From contig CBDFGG010000001.1 of NCBI GenBank assembly GCA_965247015.1, positions 124,001 through 188,000 of the forward strand: 64,000 bases of DNA. The letters are read 5' to 3'. Origin of the DNA: JAIXWP01 sp965247015. GTDB taxonomy: Bacteria > Bacteroidota > Bacteroidia > Flavobacteriales_D > Sanyastnellaceae. Below, piece after piece: positions 52,102 to 60,834 of the stretch. Position 1 is the first letter of the stretch. Each line of letters opens with the position of its first letter. The notes below the pieces were generated by a model. That model searched no databases. It was not told the DNA's origin and saw only the letters and a program-made list of their open reading frames with translations. Made by a program: the position numbers and the translations under genes.

Positions 52102-52481
52102 AGTTCATCATTTTCATCATAGTCGAAAAAGCTATCAAGATCTCGTCTATCGCGCTTTGTAGGGCGTCCCAGACCGCGAGGTCGATCTATTTGATTTTGT
52201 AATCTTATACGCTCCATTTTTTCAAGCTCGAGCGGATCAGTAACATCTTTCGTGTATGTCATGACAAGCTTGGCTCCTATTCTACTTGTCGGAAATGCGA
52301 CAACTTGAAAACTGAAGTGAATGGGGCCTTTCCTCACTTTTATAACATCACCAATCTTCAATTCTCGTGAGGCCTTTACTAACTCACCGTTGATCCAAAT
52401 CTTTTCCGCTTTGCAGTTCGTCGCTGCAAGGGTCCTCGTTTTGAATACACGAATACACCACAAATATTTATCTACGCGCAT
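52086..52481 (-). CDS. S4-domain RNA-binding protein (heat shock protein 15 type)
   Basis: The 131-residue protein has an N-terminal S4 domain (about 1-60; MRVDKYLWCIRVFKTRTLA, KIWINGELVKASRELKIGDVI) and a basic tail with RPRGLGRPTKRDRRDLDSFF, as in Hsp15/HslR. E. coli Hsp15 rescues stalled 50S subunits that still carry peptidyl-tRNA. It is cotranscribed with the GNAT gene. Confidence 0.9.
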   Translation of the reverse strand: MRVDKYLWCIRVFKTRTLAATNCKAEKIWINGELVKASRELKIGDVIKVRKGPIHFSFQVVAFPTSRIGAKLVMTYTKDVTDPLELEKMERIRLQNQIDRPRGLGRPTKRDRRDLDSFFDYDENDELWTSE

Positions 52482-52490
52482 AAAGCAAAG

Positions 52491-54890
52491 TTACAACTCA
52501 ATGATGATTCCGATGGATGGAAGAATCGTTCCATTGGTATTATCCAAGAATTGCGCTTGGTAGCGTGTTGGGTCATTTGGATCAACCACAGGATTACCTT
52601 GGGTATCTCGCTTTACATCTAAGATTGGCTTCAACAAAGCTTCAAAGCCATAGATATTTTGAATATCTAGGAAAATATTGAGAGACCATTTTTCGAAGAA
52701 ATACTTTTTATCTACTCTCACATCTAATTGATGGAAGGCCTTGATTCTTTTTGAATTGATTTGCGACCAATCAGTTTGAGCAGCGCCGAAGCTATCCCAA
52801 TTTGCAATCAACAATGATGACGCAACGTTGTCGGGGGTATATGGCAGGCCTCCACTGAGCTGGAATCGACCGCCAATTTCCCAATCACGACCAAACTTTC
52901 TACCTCCGGTAACGCTAACAAGGTGGCGGCTATCCCAGCTTGATGGATTGTATTTTTGATCCGCACCGGTAAACTCACTTCTCACAAAAGTGTAACTGAA
53001 GATACCATACCATCCCTCATAGAAACGCTGTTGGAATAGGAACTCCAAGCCATAAGCTCTTCCTAGTCCGGAGAAAATGACATCTTCATTTCCAATGACG
53101 CCGAAATCAGCGCCGAGATTCGCAAGGCTCACTCCTTTTGAAACGCTAATCGGATAATTTTTATATTGTTTACTAAATGCTTCAAGGGTGATGAGCGAAT
53201 TGCGCGCGCTCCAATCATATTCTATTCCTGCCACCACTTGAGAGTTAGTGATGTAACGTGCATCCTTATTTTGCAAAACACCATTGCGGATGTTTCCAAG
53301 AATGGTATAAGCTGGCAACTGATTATAGATGCCGGTATTTGCATTCAAGCTCCAACCATTTTTCAATCTGTATTTCAAAGAGAGACGAGGTGATACTTGT
53401 TCTAAAGGATTGGACATGGTTGTGTTAAATAGATTGCCATCCATTCTTACACCTCCTGAAAGAACTACTCTGTTATTCAAAAGCCCTTTGCTAGCTTGAA
53501 TAAATCCGCTGTATTTCCATAGGTCTAATCCTGAGCGTTCACTAACTCGGATGGTTGTATCTAGTGCGTTATTAAAGAAGAACGCATCATTTTCCAACCT
53601 GTATTTAGCATATTCTCCTCCGCCCCCAATCAATACTTTCAGGTCGTTTGCAAAGGTTCTTTTATGTTCAACACGAAATTTATTTTCAGCTTCAGTGCTA
53701 GAATAATCAAGGATTCTGGCCAATGATTCATCGTTATCAGGATACTTATATGCGCCGTTGCTTAGCATATTTCTGCTTAAGAAAAATGAGGTTCTTCCCT
53801 TTTCTCCAAAGTGATCCCATTTTGTTCCGACCATATAATTCCATTGACTATTGATAGCTAGGTTATCGATAAGATATTTGTTAGAAAGAAAATCTTCATT
53901 GGCTGTATCCGATGCGAGCTTGGTATTCAGTGCGAATTGATCGAGCGCACCAAGAGCGATAACAGTAAATTGATTTTTATCGTTGATATTATACTTCCAT
54001 TTCAGATTGAAGTCATTGTAGGTAGGCAAAAAAGGCAAACCCAAAATCGAGAACAGACCTTGCAAGTAGCTGCGTCGTGCAGATATAATTAATCCAGACT
54101 TGTCGCCTGTAGGACCTTCAACTGTTACTCCGATATCAGAGCTACCCACTACGAAGTTGGCGGTGTATTTATCCTTTCTCGCCTCTTTGAACTCGAATTC
54201 AAGTACACTGCTCAGCGCATTTCCGCGAGCTGAAGGGAACGCCCCTGAATAGAATTCAACTTCTCGGATAAGGTCTACATTAATGAGACCAACCGGTCCG
54301 CCGCTTGCACCTTGCGTTGCGAAGTGATTGATATTCGGAATTTCGATACCGTCGATATAAAATCTATTCTCATTTGCAGCTCCGCCTCTAATCACGATAT
54401 CATTACGGAAACTTGGAATGGCCGCCACGCCAGGGAGAGAGCGAATAGCGCGTGAAATATCACGATTTCCGCCAGGATTTCGCTTGATTTCATTGGTGCC
54501 AATTGTTCGAGCGGAAATAGGAGACTCTTCTTTATTTGAGAGTGTAGAACCGACGATATTGATGACTTTGGTGTCTGTAACCGCAGGTTCCATTCGAATG
54601 AGCACCTCAGCAGGTCGGTCGTTGGTCACTTCAATTTCAAATAAAACTTGCTGCTTATAATTGATGAATGAAGCCTGAAGATTGTAAAGTCCTGGCTTTA
54701 AGTTTTCAATTGCAAAATCTCCATTATCATCGGTAAGAGCCCCAGTAGTGGTGCCTTGAATCACAACGGAAGCAAAAGGGAGGGACTCATTGGTTTCCTT
54801 GTCGACTACTTTTCCAGAAATTCTACCTGTTTGTGCAGTCGCGGAAACTGCGATTAATGCGCTGATGAATAAAGTGATGATGTATCTCAT
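52491..54890 (-). CDS. TonB-dependent outer-membrane receptor
   Basis: The 799-residue protein has a signal peptide (MRYIITLFISALIAVSATAQ), a carboxypeptidase-regulatory-like domain (about 22-105; ISGKVVDKETNESLPFASVVIQG), a plug (about 115-235; NPGGNRDISRAIRSLPGVAAI, NENRFYIDGIEIPNINHF) and a beta-barrel to the end. No SusD partner is adjacent, so it need not be a glycan system. The substrate is unknown. It lies 10 bases upstream of the S4-protein gene. Confidence 0.92.
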   Translation of the reverse strand: MRYIITLFISALIAVSATAQTGRISGKVVDKETNESLPFASVVIQGTTTGALTDDNGDFAIENLKPGLYNLQASFINYKQQVLFEIEVTNDRPAEVLIRMEPAVTDTKVINIVGSTLSNKEESPISARTIGTNEIKRNPGGNRDISRAIRSLPGVAAIPSFRNDIVIRGGAANENRFYIDGIEIPNINHFATQGASGGPVGLINVDLIREVEFYSGAFPSARGNALSSVLEFEFKEARKDKYTANFVVGSSDIGVTVEGPTGDKSGLIISARRSYLQGLFSILGLPFLPTYNDFNLKWKYNINDKNQFTVIALGALDQFALNTKLASDTANEDFLSNKYLIDNLAINSQWNYMVGTKWDHFGEKGRTSFFLSRNMLSNGAYKYPDNDESLARILDYSSTEAENKFRVEHKRTFANDLKVLIGGGGEYAKYRLENDAFFFNNALDTTIRVSERSGLDLWKYSGFIQASKGLLNNRVVLSGGVRMDGNLFNTTMSNPLEQVSPRLSLKYRLKNGWSLNANTGIYNQLPAYTILGNIRNGVLQNKDARYITNSQVVAGIEYDWSARNSLITLEAFSKQYKNYPISVSKGVSLANLGADFGVIGNEDVIFSGLGRAYGLEFLFQQRFYEGWYGIFSYTFVRSEFTGADQKYNPSSWDSRHLVSVTGGRKFGRDWEIGGRFQLSGGLPYTPDNVASSLLIANWDSFGAAQTDWSQINSKRIKAFHQLDVRVDKKYFFEKWSLNIFLDIQNIYGFEALLKPILDVKRDTQGNPVVDPNDPTRYQAQFLDNTNGTILPSIGIIIEL

Positions 54891-54961
54891 AGTTCAAAAT
54901 TCACATTTTCAAACTTATAACTAATTGGAAAGTTCACCACTTCCCTATTATTTTCGCCAAC

Positions 54962-56056
54962 ATGAGTGAATATGGATCAATTAAGTACGATTGTCGTTTT
55001 TTCCGAGGAGGAATTCCTTGCAAACCGAATAAATTAAGTAATCAAGTTTGCTCCACTTGCACTGAATACGCACCTATTAAAACAAGAATTTTAATCATCA
55101 AACTTGGTGCAATCGGTGACGTTATTCGTACCACACCGCTTTTAACAAGATTCAGAAAAGAATACCCTAATTGTCATATCAGCTGGATCACGCAGAGCCC
55201 TGCAGTCTTGCCAAAAGAATTGGTAGACGAGATTTATACACCTGATTTTTTATCGATTTATAAAATCAAGCAATACAAATATGATATTGCTATCAACTTA
55301 GATAAAGAAGTCGAGGCTTGTGCTTTGTTAGCAGAAGTAGAAAGCGAACGAAAGTTCGGTTTTACCTGGAAAAATAATCATATAGATGCTGCAACTCCAG
55401 CTGCAGAGCACAAGCTAGTGACGGGATTGTTTGATAATATTTCAAAGACGAATACCAAAAATTATTTAGAGGAAATTTTTGAAATCTGTCATTTTGATTT
55501 CCAAGGTGAGCCATATAAATTGAACTACAATGAGCACCTCGCGAAAAAATGGAATTCCATTCGCGAAGAAGCAAACGGAAAAAAAATCATTGGATTAAAT
55601 ACAGGTTGTGGTGTTCGTTGGCAAACCAGATTGTGGCCTCAAGAAAATTGGATTGAGTTAATCAAACAACTCCAGAATGCAGGCTACTACCCTATTGTGC
55701 TTGGTGGTAAAGATGAGGATGACGTCAATTCTTATTATGTTCAAGCAACAGGATGCTTTTACCCCGGGCACTTTCAACTCGATGAGTTTATCGCACTTGT
55801 GAGCCATTGTGATGTAATAGTAACCGCAGTAAGTATGATGATGCACATTGCGCTTGGCTTGAATAAGAAAATGGTATTATTCAATAACATTTTCAACAAA
55901 TACGAATTTGAATTATACGGTCAAGGTTCGATCATCGAACCTTCCACTGGTTGTGACTGCTATTACGGAAATACTTGCAGTCGCGAAAAGCATTGCATGA
56001 AAGATCTTTCAGTAGAAGATGTTTTTCAGGAAATAAAAAAATGGGCTGACGCATGA
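54962..56056 (+). CDS. Family 9 glycosyltransferase with N-terminal Cys motif
   Basis: The 364-residue protein is heptosyltransferase-like, with ILIIKLGAIGDVIRTTPLL, then FRKEYPNCHISWITQ and the C-terminal donor site NTGCGVRWQTRLWPQENWIELI. Before the GT9 fold is a 40-residue extension with four Cys (YDCRFFRGGIPCKPN and QVCSTCTEY), suggesting a metal site. There are more Cys at the C-terminus (GCDCYYGNTCSREKHC). It overlaps the GT4 gene by four bases, so both likely build the same surface polysaccharide or lipid core. Confidence 0.88.
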   Translation: MSEYGSIKYDCRFFRGGIPCKPNKLSNQVCSTCTEYAPIKTRILIIKLGAIGDVIRTTPLLTRFRKEYPNCHISWITQSPAVLPKELVDEIYTPDFLSIYKIKQYKYDIAINLDKEVEACALLAEVESERKFGFTWKNNHIDAATPAAEHKLVTGLFDNISKTNTKNYLEEIFEICHFDFQGEPYKLNYNEHLAKKWNSIREEANGKKIIGLNTGCGVRWQTRLWPQENWIELIKQLQNAGYYPIVLGGKDEDDVNSYYVQATGCFYPGHFQLDEFIALVSHCDVIVTAVSMMMHIALGLNKKMVLFNNIFNKYEFELYGQGSIIEPSTGCDCYYGNTCSREKHCMKDLSVEDVFQEIKKWADA

Positions 56057-57168
56057 ATATAGCCTACCTAAGTACTTTCTATCCCTATAGAGGTGGAATT
56101 GCACAGTTCAATGCCAATTTATACCGTGCAATTGAAAAAGATCATCTAGTGACCGCTTATACTTTCACTCGACAATATCCTGATTTCTTATTTCCAGGAA
56201 AAACACAATTGGTTACTGAGGCAGACATTGCCGATCCAATTTCAAGTGTGCGAATGCTTGATACCATCAATCCACTATCGTGGTATCACACAGCACAAGC
56301 AATCAAAAAAACACAGCCCGATGTGCTATTGATGAAATATTGGATGTCTTACATGGCTCCTAGCTTGGGCTATGTAGCTGGCTCAGTAAAATCAAAGCAT
56401 ACGACTGTGATGACAGTAGTCGATAATGCGATACCGCATGAGAAAAAGTTTTTTGATAAAGCTTTTGCGCGTTACTTCATGAATCGAAATCACAAGTTTG
56501 TAGCCATGAGTGATTCGGTAAAAAATGACATCCTATCTATTCGACCAAATGCAGAAGTGCTGTTGAAAGAACATCCCTTATATGATCATTTTGGAGCGAT
56601 CGTACCAACCCTAGAAGCCCGTCAAAAATTAGGTTTACATCCTGCTAAAAAAACGATACTTTTCTTTGGATTCATTCGTGACTACAAAGGACTTGATCTT
56701 TTAATTGAAGCATTTAAACAGTTAGATGATTCATATCAATTGGTGATTGCAGGAGAGAGCTATGGCTCTTTTGATGAATATCAAAATCAAATTGATGCCT
56801 TGTCGAATAAAGCTAATTGTTTTCCATTTGTTAGATACATAGACGACTTCGAGGTACCACTATTTTTCGGTGCATCTGATGTGGTGGTCTTGCCTTATAA
56901 AAGTGCGACTCAAAGCGGGATTTCAGCCATTGCATATCACTTTGAAATCCCCATTATAGCAACAGATGTTGGTGGATTAAAAGAGATCATTGCGCATGGA
57001 AAAACAGGATTAATCATCGACCAACCGGAGTCAAATTTAATTGCTGATTCAATTCGCCAATTCTACCAATTACCCGCAGAGAATTGGAAATTAGAAATTC
57101 AAAAAAAGAAAGATGCCTTGAGTTGGGATGCTTTCGCAAAGAGCATTTTAGAATTTGCGAAACGTTAA
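56053..57168 (+). CDS. Family 4 glycosyltransferase
   Basis: The 371-residue GT-B enzyme shows YLSTFYPYRGGIAQFNANLYRA at the N-terminus, and in the donor domain ILFFGFIRDYKGLDLLIEAF, VVLPYKSATQSGISAIAYHFEIPIIATDVGG and a Glu in LKEIIAHGKTGLII. It is coupled to the GT9 gene by a 4-base overlap. Its stop overlaps the convergent dnaX tau frame by four bases. Donor and acceptor are unknown. Confidence 0.92.
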   Translation: MNIAYLSTFYPYRGGIAQFNANLYRAIEKDHLVTAYTFTRQYPDFLFPGKTQLVTEADIADPISSVRMLDTINPLSWYHTAQAIKKTQPDVLLMKYWMSYMAPSLGYVAGSVKSKHTTVMTVVDNAIPHEKKFFDKAFARYFMNRNHKFVAMSDSVKNDILSIRPNAEVLLKEHPLYDHFGAIVPTLEARQKLGLHPAKKTILFFGFIRDYKGLDLLIEAFKQLDDSYQLVIAGESYGSFDEYQNQIDALSNKANCFPFVRYIDDFEVPLFFGASDVVVLPYKSATQSGISAIAYHFEIPIIATDVGGLKEIIAHGKTGLIIDQPESNLIADSIRQFYQLPAENWKLEIQKKKDALSWDAFAKSILEFAKR

Positions 57169-57848
57169 AAGTCAACTTGTAAGTTAAACTTCTTACGAAG
57201 CTCTTCGAGTGCTGGGTTTCGATCGCGCATCGCTTCAAACTTCTCTTTATCAGACATAGTAGAAAGTCTAATTTCAGTGTGTTTTAGAGTATCCAACTCA
57301 TATACAATTCCTGAAATTTGGTGCTCTACACGAAGGTATTCCGCGAGTGAATTTCGATGGTCATTAAAATACATCTGTTGCGTTTCACTTGGGAAAGCAA
57401 CGCGAATTTTCAATTGATCCACCATTTCAAGAGATGCGACTTTAAAGGCCATTTGCACTTGCATGTTCGAGTTCAAGCGGGTGTCTGCAAATCTCATCCA
57501 CGCTTCCTGTAATTCTTGCAATGTAAAATCTCTTGATGGCGCTGCATCTTCAATTACAGCATCCTCTGATTTGCCTTCACCTCTTGCCTCTTTTGCTGCA
57601 TTCGAAGTGATTGTTTTTATCGAAATAAAATCAGGACTGCTGAATATTTTTGATCTATTTTCTGCTGATGGTTTGATGCTCGGTTGTGCGATTGCATTTT
57701 GCACCACCATAGCAGGTGTTTCTGTAGTAGCTGGTTTTACAGTACTTACAGGAGGAACGTTAGAAGTAACAGGAGACGGTGAACTTCTAAACGGTTTAAT
57801 TTTCAATTTTTTTTTTCGCCTTCTCTTTGATTGTAGAGAATGCTGCAA
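57165..57848 (-). CDS. dnaX: Tau-specific C-terminal part of DnaX, reached by -1 frameshift
   Basis: This frame follows the frame-0 dnaX stop and is open through 227 codons, but codons before about 57815 overlap dnaX and are read in another frame. From the A10 run it encodes a Lys/Pro/Ser/Thr-rich linker and then a globular domain with FTLQELQEAWMRFADTRLN, LKIRVAFPSETQQMYFNDHR and EELRKKFNLQVDF. These match the tau C-terminal region of Bacteroidota DnaX. No credible start for separate translation exists. A -1 shift at the A run gives a fusion of about 573 residues, the usual length of DnaX tau. A lost A in the assembly would look the same. Confidence 0.85.
   Translation of the reverse strand: MQHSLQSKRRRKKKLKIKPFRSSPSPVTSNVPPVSTVKPATTETPAMVVQNAIAQPSIKPSAENRSKIFSSPDFISIKTITSNAAKEARGEGKSEDAVIEDAAPSRDFTLQELQEAWMRFADTRLNSNMQVQMAFKVASLEMVDQLKIRVAFPSETQQMYFNDHRNSLAEYLRVEHQISGIVYELDTLKHTEIRLSTMSDKEKFEAMRDRNPALEELRKKFNLQVDF
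57758..57826 (-). promoter_or_regulatory. dnaX: Candidate programmed frameshift site in dnaX
   Basis: On the minus strand an AAGG core (57822-57819) is followed by ten A (57816-57807), the frame-0 TGA (57805-57803), then a hairpin with arms CGTTTAGAAGT (57793-57783) and ACTTCTAACG (57767-57758), perfect apart from one bulged A. The spacing from the A run to the stem is 13 bases. A10 allows both ribosomal -1 slippage and RNA polymerase slippage. Confidence 0.65.
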
Positions 57849-58885
57849 GCTTGCATGATAGTAAGTTCTACCAGCAGCCTTGGATGTTTACTCATCCTAT
57901 ACTGACCGTCACATTCATTCACCAGATCCATCGCCTTTATGAGAAGACGAAGGTCTGCTGCTTGTGCTTGCTCTCCATATTTAGCAGCCACATTTTCACT
58001 GACTTCTAAAAGTTGAAGGGTGATTGGGTCTTTGCAAACAAGAAGATTTCTGAAGTGTGCACCTAAACCAGTGATGAAATGGTGCCCGTCAAACCCTTTA
58101 TTTAAGACATCATTGAACAACATCAAAGCCGAAGGGATATCCTCCTTAATGATGAAGTCGGTGAGCTTAAAATAATATTCGTAGTCAAGAACATTTAGGT
58201 TCTGGATGACATCTTGGTAAGTAAGGTTTCTTCCGCAAAAGGCAACCACTTGGTCGAAGATGGACAACGCATCACGCATCGCCCCATCTGCCTTTTGCCC
58301 AATCACATGAAGAGCATCAGGCTCAGCTGTAATTCCTTCTTTCGACGCGATATAAGCTAAATGCTCAGTCATGTCCTTGACCTTAATTCTATTAAAGTCA
58401 AAAATTTGACAACGGCTCAAAATGGTCGGAAGAATCTTATGTTTTTCAGTAGTGGCCAAGATGAAAATCGCATGCGCTGGTGGCTCTTCCAATGTTTTCA
58501 AAAAAGCATTGAACGCCGCCGATGATAGCATGTGAACCTCATCTATGATGTATACCTTGTATTTTCCAACTTGAGGTGGGATTCTAACAGAATCGACGAT
58601 CGTTCTGATGTCTTCCACCGAGTTATTCGATGCAGCATCGAGTTCGAAAATACTAAACTGAAGGTCTTGGATATTTTCGCTCAACATACCATTTACGGCC
58701 TTTGCAAAAATGCGGGCGCAAGTAGTTTTACCCACCCCTCGCGGTCCAGTAAATAAATAAGCTTGAGCGATTTGGTTATTGGCAATAGCATTTTGAAGAG
58801 TAGCGGTAATGTGCCTTTGCCCTACCACCGACTCCCAAGTATCTGGACGATACTTTCGTGCTGAAACAATGAAATTCTCTGCCAT
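57803..58885 (-). CDS. dnaX: DNA polymerase III gamma/tau subunit, frame-0 (gamma-like) product
   Basis: The ATG at 58885 gives the family N-terminus (MAENFIVSARKYRPDTWESV). The 360-residue frame-0 product holds the AAA+ clamp-loader module: Walker A GPRGVGKTT (47-55), Walker B YIIDEVHML, sensor 1 and SRCQIFDF, and domain III to about 350, then EGEKKN and stop. The zinc module between Walker A and ELDAASNN is shortened and has no Cys apart from C56. The short product would be a gamma-like subunit lacking the contacts to helicase and polymerase. It is divergent from the symporter gene. Confidence 0.93.
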   Translation of the reverse strand: MAENFIVSARKYRPDTWESVVGQRHITATLQNAIANNQIAQAYLFTGPRGVGKTTCARIFAKAVNGMLSENIQDLQFSIFELDAASNNSVEDIRTIVDSVRIPPQVGKYKVYIIDEVHMLSSAAFNAFLKTLEEPPAHAIFILATTEKHKILPTILSRCQIFDFNRIKVKDMTEHLAYIASKEGITAEPDALHVIGQKADGAMRDALSIFDQVVAFCGRNLTYQDVIQNLNVLDYEYYFKLTDFIIKEDIPSALMLFNDVLNKGFDGHHFITGLGAHFRNLLVCKDPITLQLLEVSENVAAKYGEQAQAADLRLLIKAMDLVNECDGQYRMSKHPRLLVELTIMQACSILYNQREGEKKN

Positions 58886-58892
58886 AACAGCG

Positions 58893-58923
58893 CAAAGATG
58901 CGATGATAGAAAGTAATAACAAT
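58893..58923 (-). promoter_or_regulatory. Candidate dnaX promoter
   Basis: On the minus strand ATTG (58923-58920), 19 bases, then CATCTTTG (58900-58893): close to the consensus with one change in each box. It ends seven bases before the dnaX ATG, giving an extremely short leader. Confidence 0.45.
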
Positions 58924-58979
58924 TAACAGAATATCCACACGATATACACAATGGAGCGTCGATGACTTAATTTGCGACC

Positions 58980-60782
58980 ATGAGAAATCGTCTTTTACTC
59001 CTTATTGCGACACTAATTGCTTGCATTTCAAATGTTCATGCATCGACTGATATCGAATTCATCATTGAAACAAGGAATCCAACACCTGAAATCAAGGATG
59101 GGACTTCAAAAATTCTTTGGACAACATTAGGATCAGAAAACGAATCGCATCTCTACACCATCAAATGGAGCAAGCAAGAAACTGCTCTAGGCAGCTCAGA
59201 AAGTACAGGATTGGAAGAAGGAAAAGAGTACACAGTAACCGTCAGTAGCCCGGATGGCGCCTCTGTTTCGAAGAATTTTACCATTGCTGCTTCAAGCGGC
59301 CAAGAAAAGGTAAACGCCGCCTTTACACCATTTGTGAATGGGCTGAGTTTGGTGCTTTTCTCCGATCCATTTGCTGCTCTAGGAATGTATGATCCAAGAA
59401 TCAAAAATGATCAAGGTGGTTTTGAATTACATCCGAATGGAGATTTTAAAACCATTAGTATTCCGTTGGTTGTTGTATGGTTGATTCTGGGAGCAATCTT
59501 CTTCACGTTTAGAATGGGATTCATCAATTTGAGAGGCTTCAAACATGCTATACAACTTGCGCGAGGTAAGTTTGACAAGCCAGAGGACAAAGGAGAGGTG
59601 AGTCATTTTCAAGCATTGGCTACTGCACTTTCCGGCACTGTTGGAATGGGAAATATTGCGGGTGTAGCCACAGCAATGGCCGTAGGAGGACCTGGTGCAA
59701 CTTTCTGGATGATTGTTGCTGGATTATTAGGAATGTCGAGCAAATTTGTTGAATGTACCCTTGGTGTAAAATACCGCAACATCAATGAAAAAGGCGAAGT
59801 AAGTGGAGGACCTATGTATTACTTATCAAAAGGACTTGCTTTGCGAGGTATGGGGAAATTCGGAAAAGTGTTAGCGTTCACATTTGCAATTCTATGTGTA
59901 GGTGGTTCGATTGGAGGGGGAAATATGTATCAAGCCAATCAAACATTCTCTCAATTGTCGAGTGTTATACCATCTCTATCCAATCACAGCATAGCTGTTG
60001 GTATTGGACTAGCGCTTATGACAGGGCTCGTAATTATTGGAGGAATTAAAAGCATTGCACGGGTAACGGATAAAATTGTACCTATGATGATTCTTCTTTA
60101 TGTGGGATCTGCGGTGCTGATAATTGGAATGAATTACAATTTTATTGGGCAAGCTTTTGCAGATATCTTCAATGGTGCATTTAGCGCAGACGCTGCGAAA
60201 GGAGGCTTTTTAGGAGTCATGATTATGGGCTTTAGAAGGGCTGCATTCAGCAATGAAGCCGGAGTTGGTAGTGCTTCAATCGCTCACAGCGCTTCAAAAA
60301 CCAATAAACCAATAAGTGAAGGTATAGTTTCCTTGTTAGAACCATTTATCGATACAGTAGTCATTTGTACTATGACAGCCTTAGTTCTCATATTCACTGG
60401 CTATGCACAAAATCCTCAGGGCTTGGATGGTGTGGCGTTAACTACAGCAGCATTCAAATCTCAGTTCAGCTGGTTTGATATCGTCCTCACCATTGCAATC
60501 TTCCTTTTTGCATTTAGTACAATGATATCATGGTCATATTATGGAATGAAGTCATGGGCGTATTTGGTAGGTGAAACACCAAAAGCACAACTTATTTATA
60601 AAGTTATTTTTCTGCTTTGCACCATTGTAGGAACAAGCAGTGGAAAAGGCGCTGTGATGGACTTTTCAGACATGATGATTTTGGGAATGGCCTTCCCAAA
60701 CGTCATTGGGTTGTTGATCATGAGTGGTGAAGTCAAACAAGACTTGAAAGCCTACTGGGCAGATCTTCGTGCCAAAGTATAA
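58980..60782 (+). CDS. Alanine/glycine:cation symporter with N-terminal extracytoplasmic domain
   Basis: The 600-residue protein joins two parts. A signal peptide (1-21) and a domain of about 90 residues with fibronectin-like strand patterns (DIEFIIETRNPTPEI, LEEGKEYTVTVSSPDG) come first. From about 125 the AGCS transporter begins, with TFRMGFINLRGF, QALATALSGTVGMGNIAGVA (sodium and substrate site), GLLGMSSKFVECTLGVKYR, GGPMYYLSKGL and GFRRAAFSNEAGVGSASIAHS. About ten membrane helices are seen. AGCS carriers take up alanine or glycine with sodium. The extra domain should lie outside the membrane; its role is unknown. Confidence 0.88.
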   Translation: MRNRLLLLIATLIACISNVHASTDIEFIIETRNPTPEIKDGTSKILWTTLGSENESHLYTIKWSKQETALGSSESTGLEEGKEYTVTVSSPDGASVSKNFTIAASSGQEKVNAAFTPFVNGLSLVLFSDPFAALGMYDPRIKNDQGGFELHPNGDFKTISIPLVVVWLILGAIFFTFRMGFINLRGFKHAIQLARGKFDKPEDKGEVSHFQALATALSGTVGMGNIAGVATAMAVGGPGATFWMIVAGLLGMSSKFVECTLGVKYRNINEKGEVSGGPMYYLSKGLALRGMGKFGKVLAFTFAILCVGGSIGGGNMYQANQTFSQLSSVIPSLSNHSIAVGIGLALMTGLVIIGGIKSIARVTDKIVPMMILLYVGSAVLIIGMNYNFIGQAFADIFNGAFSADAAKGGFLGVMIMGFRRAAFSNEAGVGSASIAHSASKTNKPISEGIVSLLEPFIDTVVICTMTALVLIFTGYAQNPQGLDGVALTTAAFKSQFSWFDIVLTIAIFLFAFSTMISWSYYGMKSWAYLVGETPKAQLIYKVIFLLCTIVGTSSGKGAVMDFSDMMILGMAFPNVIGLLIMSGEVKQDLKAYWADLRAKV

Positions 60783-60834
60783 ACACGAATAGAATATACG
60801 AATTATGCAGGTTCGCGCGATATAGCTTTGTGCT

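Noticed and set aside
57165..57848. Separate gene of 227 residues after dnaX
   Set aside because: Its first codons overlap dnaX in another frame, it has no start signal, and its content is the tau C-terminal domain. It is better explained as part of dnaX.
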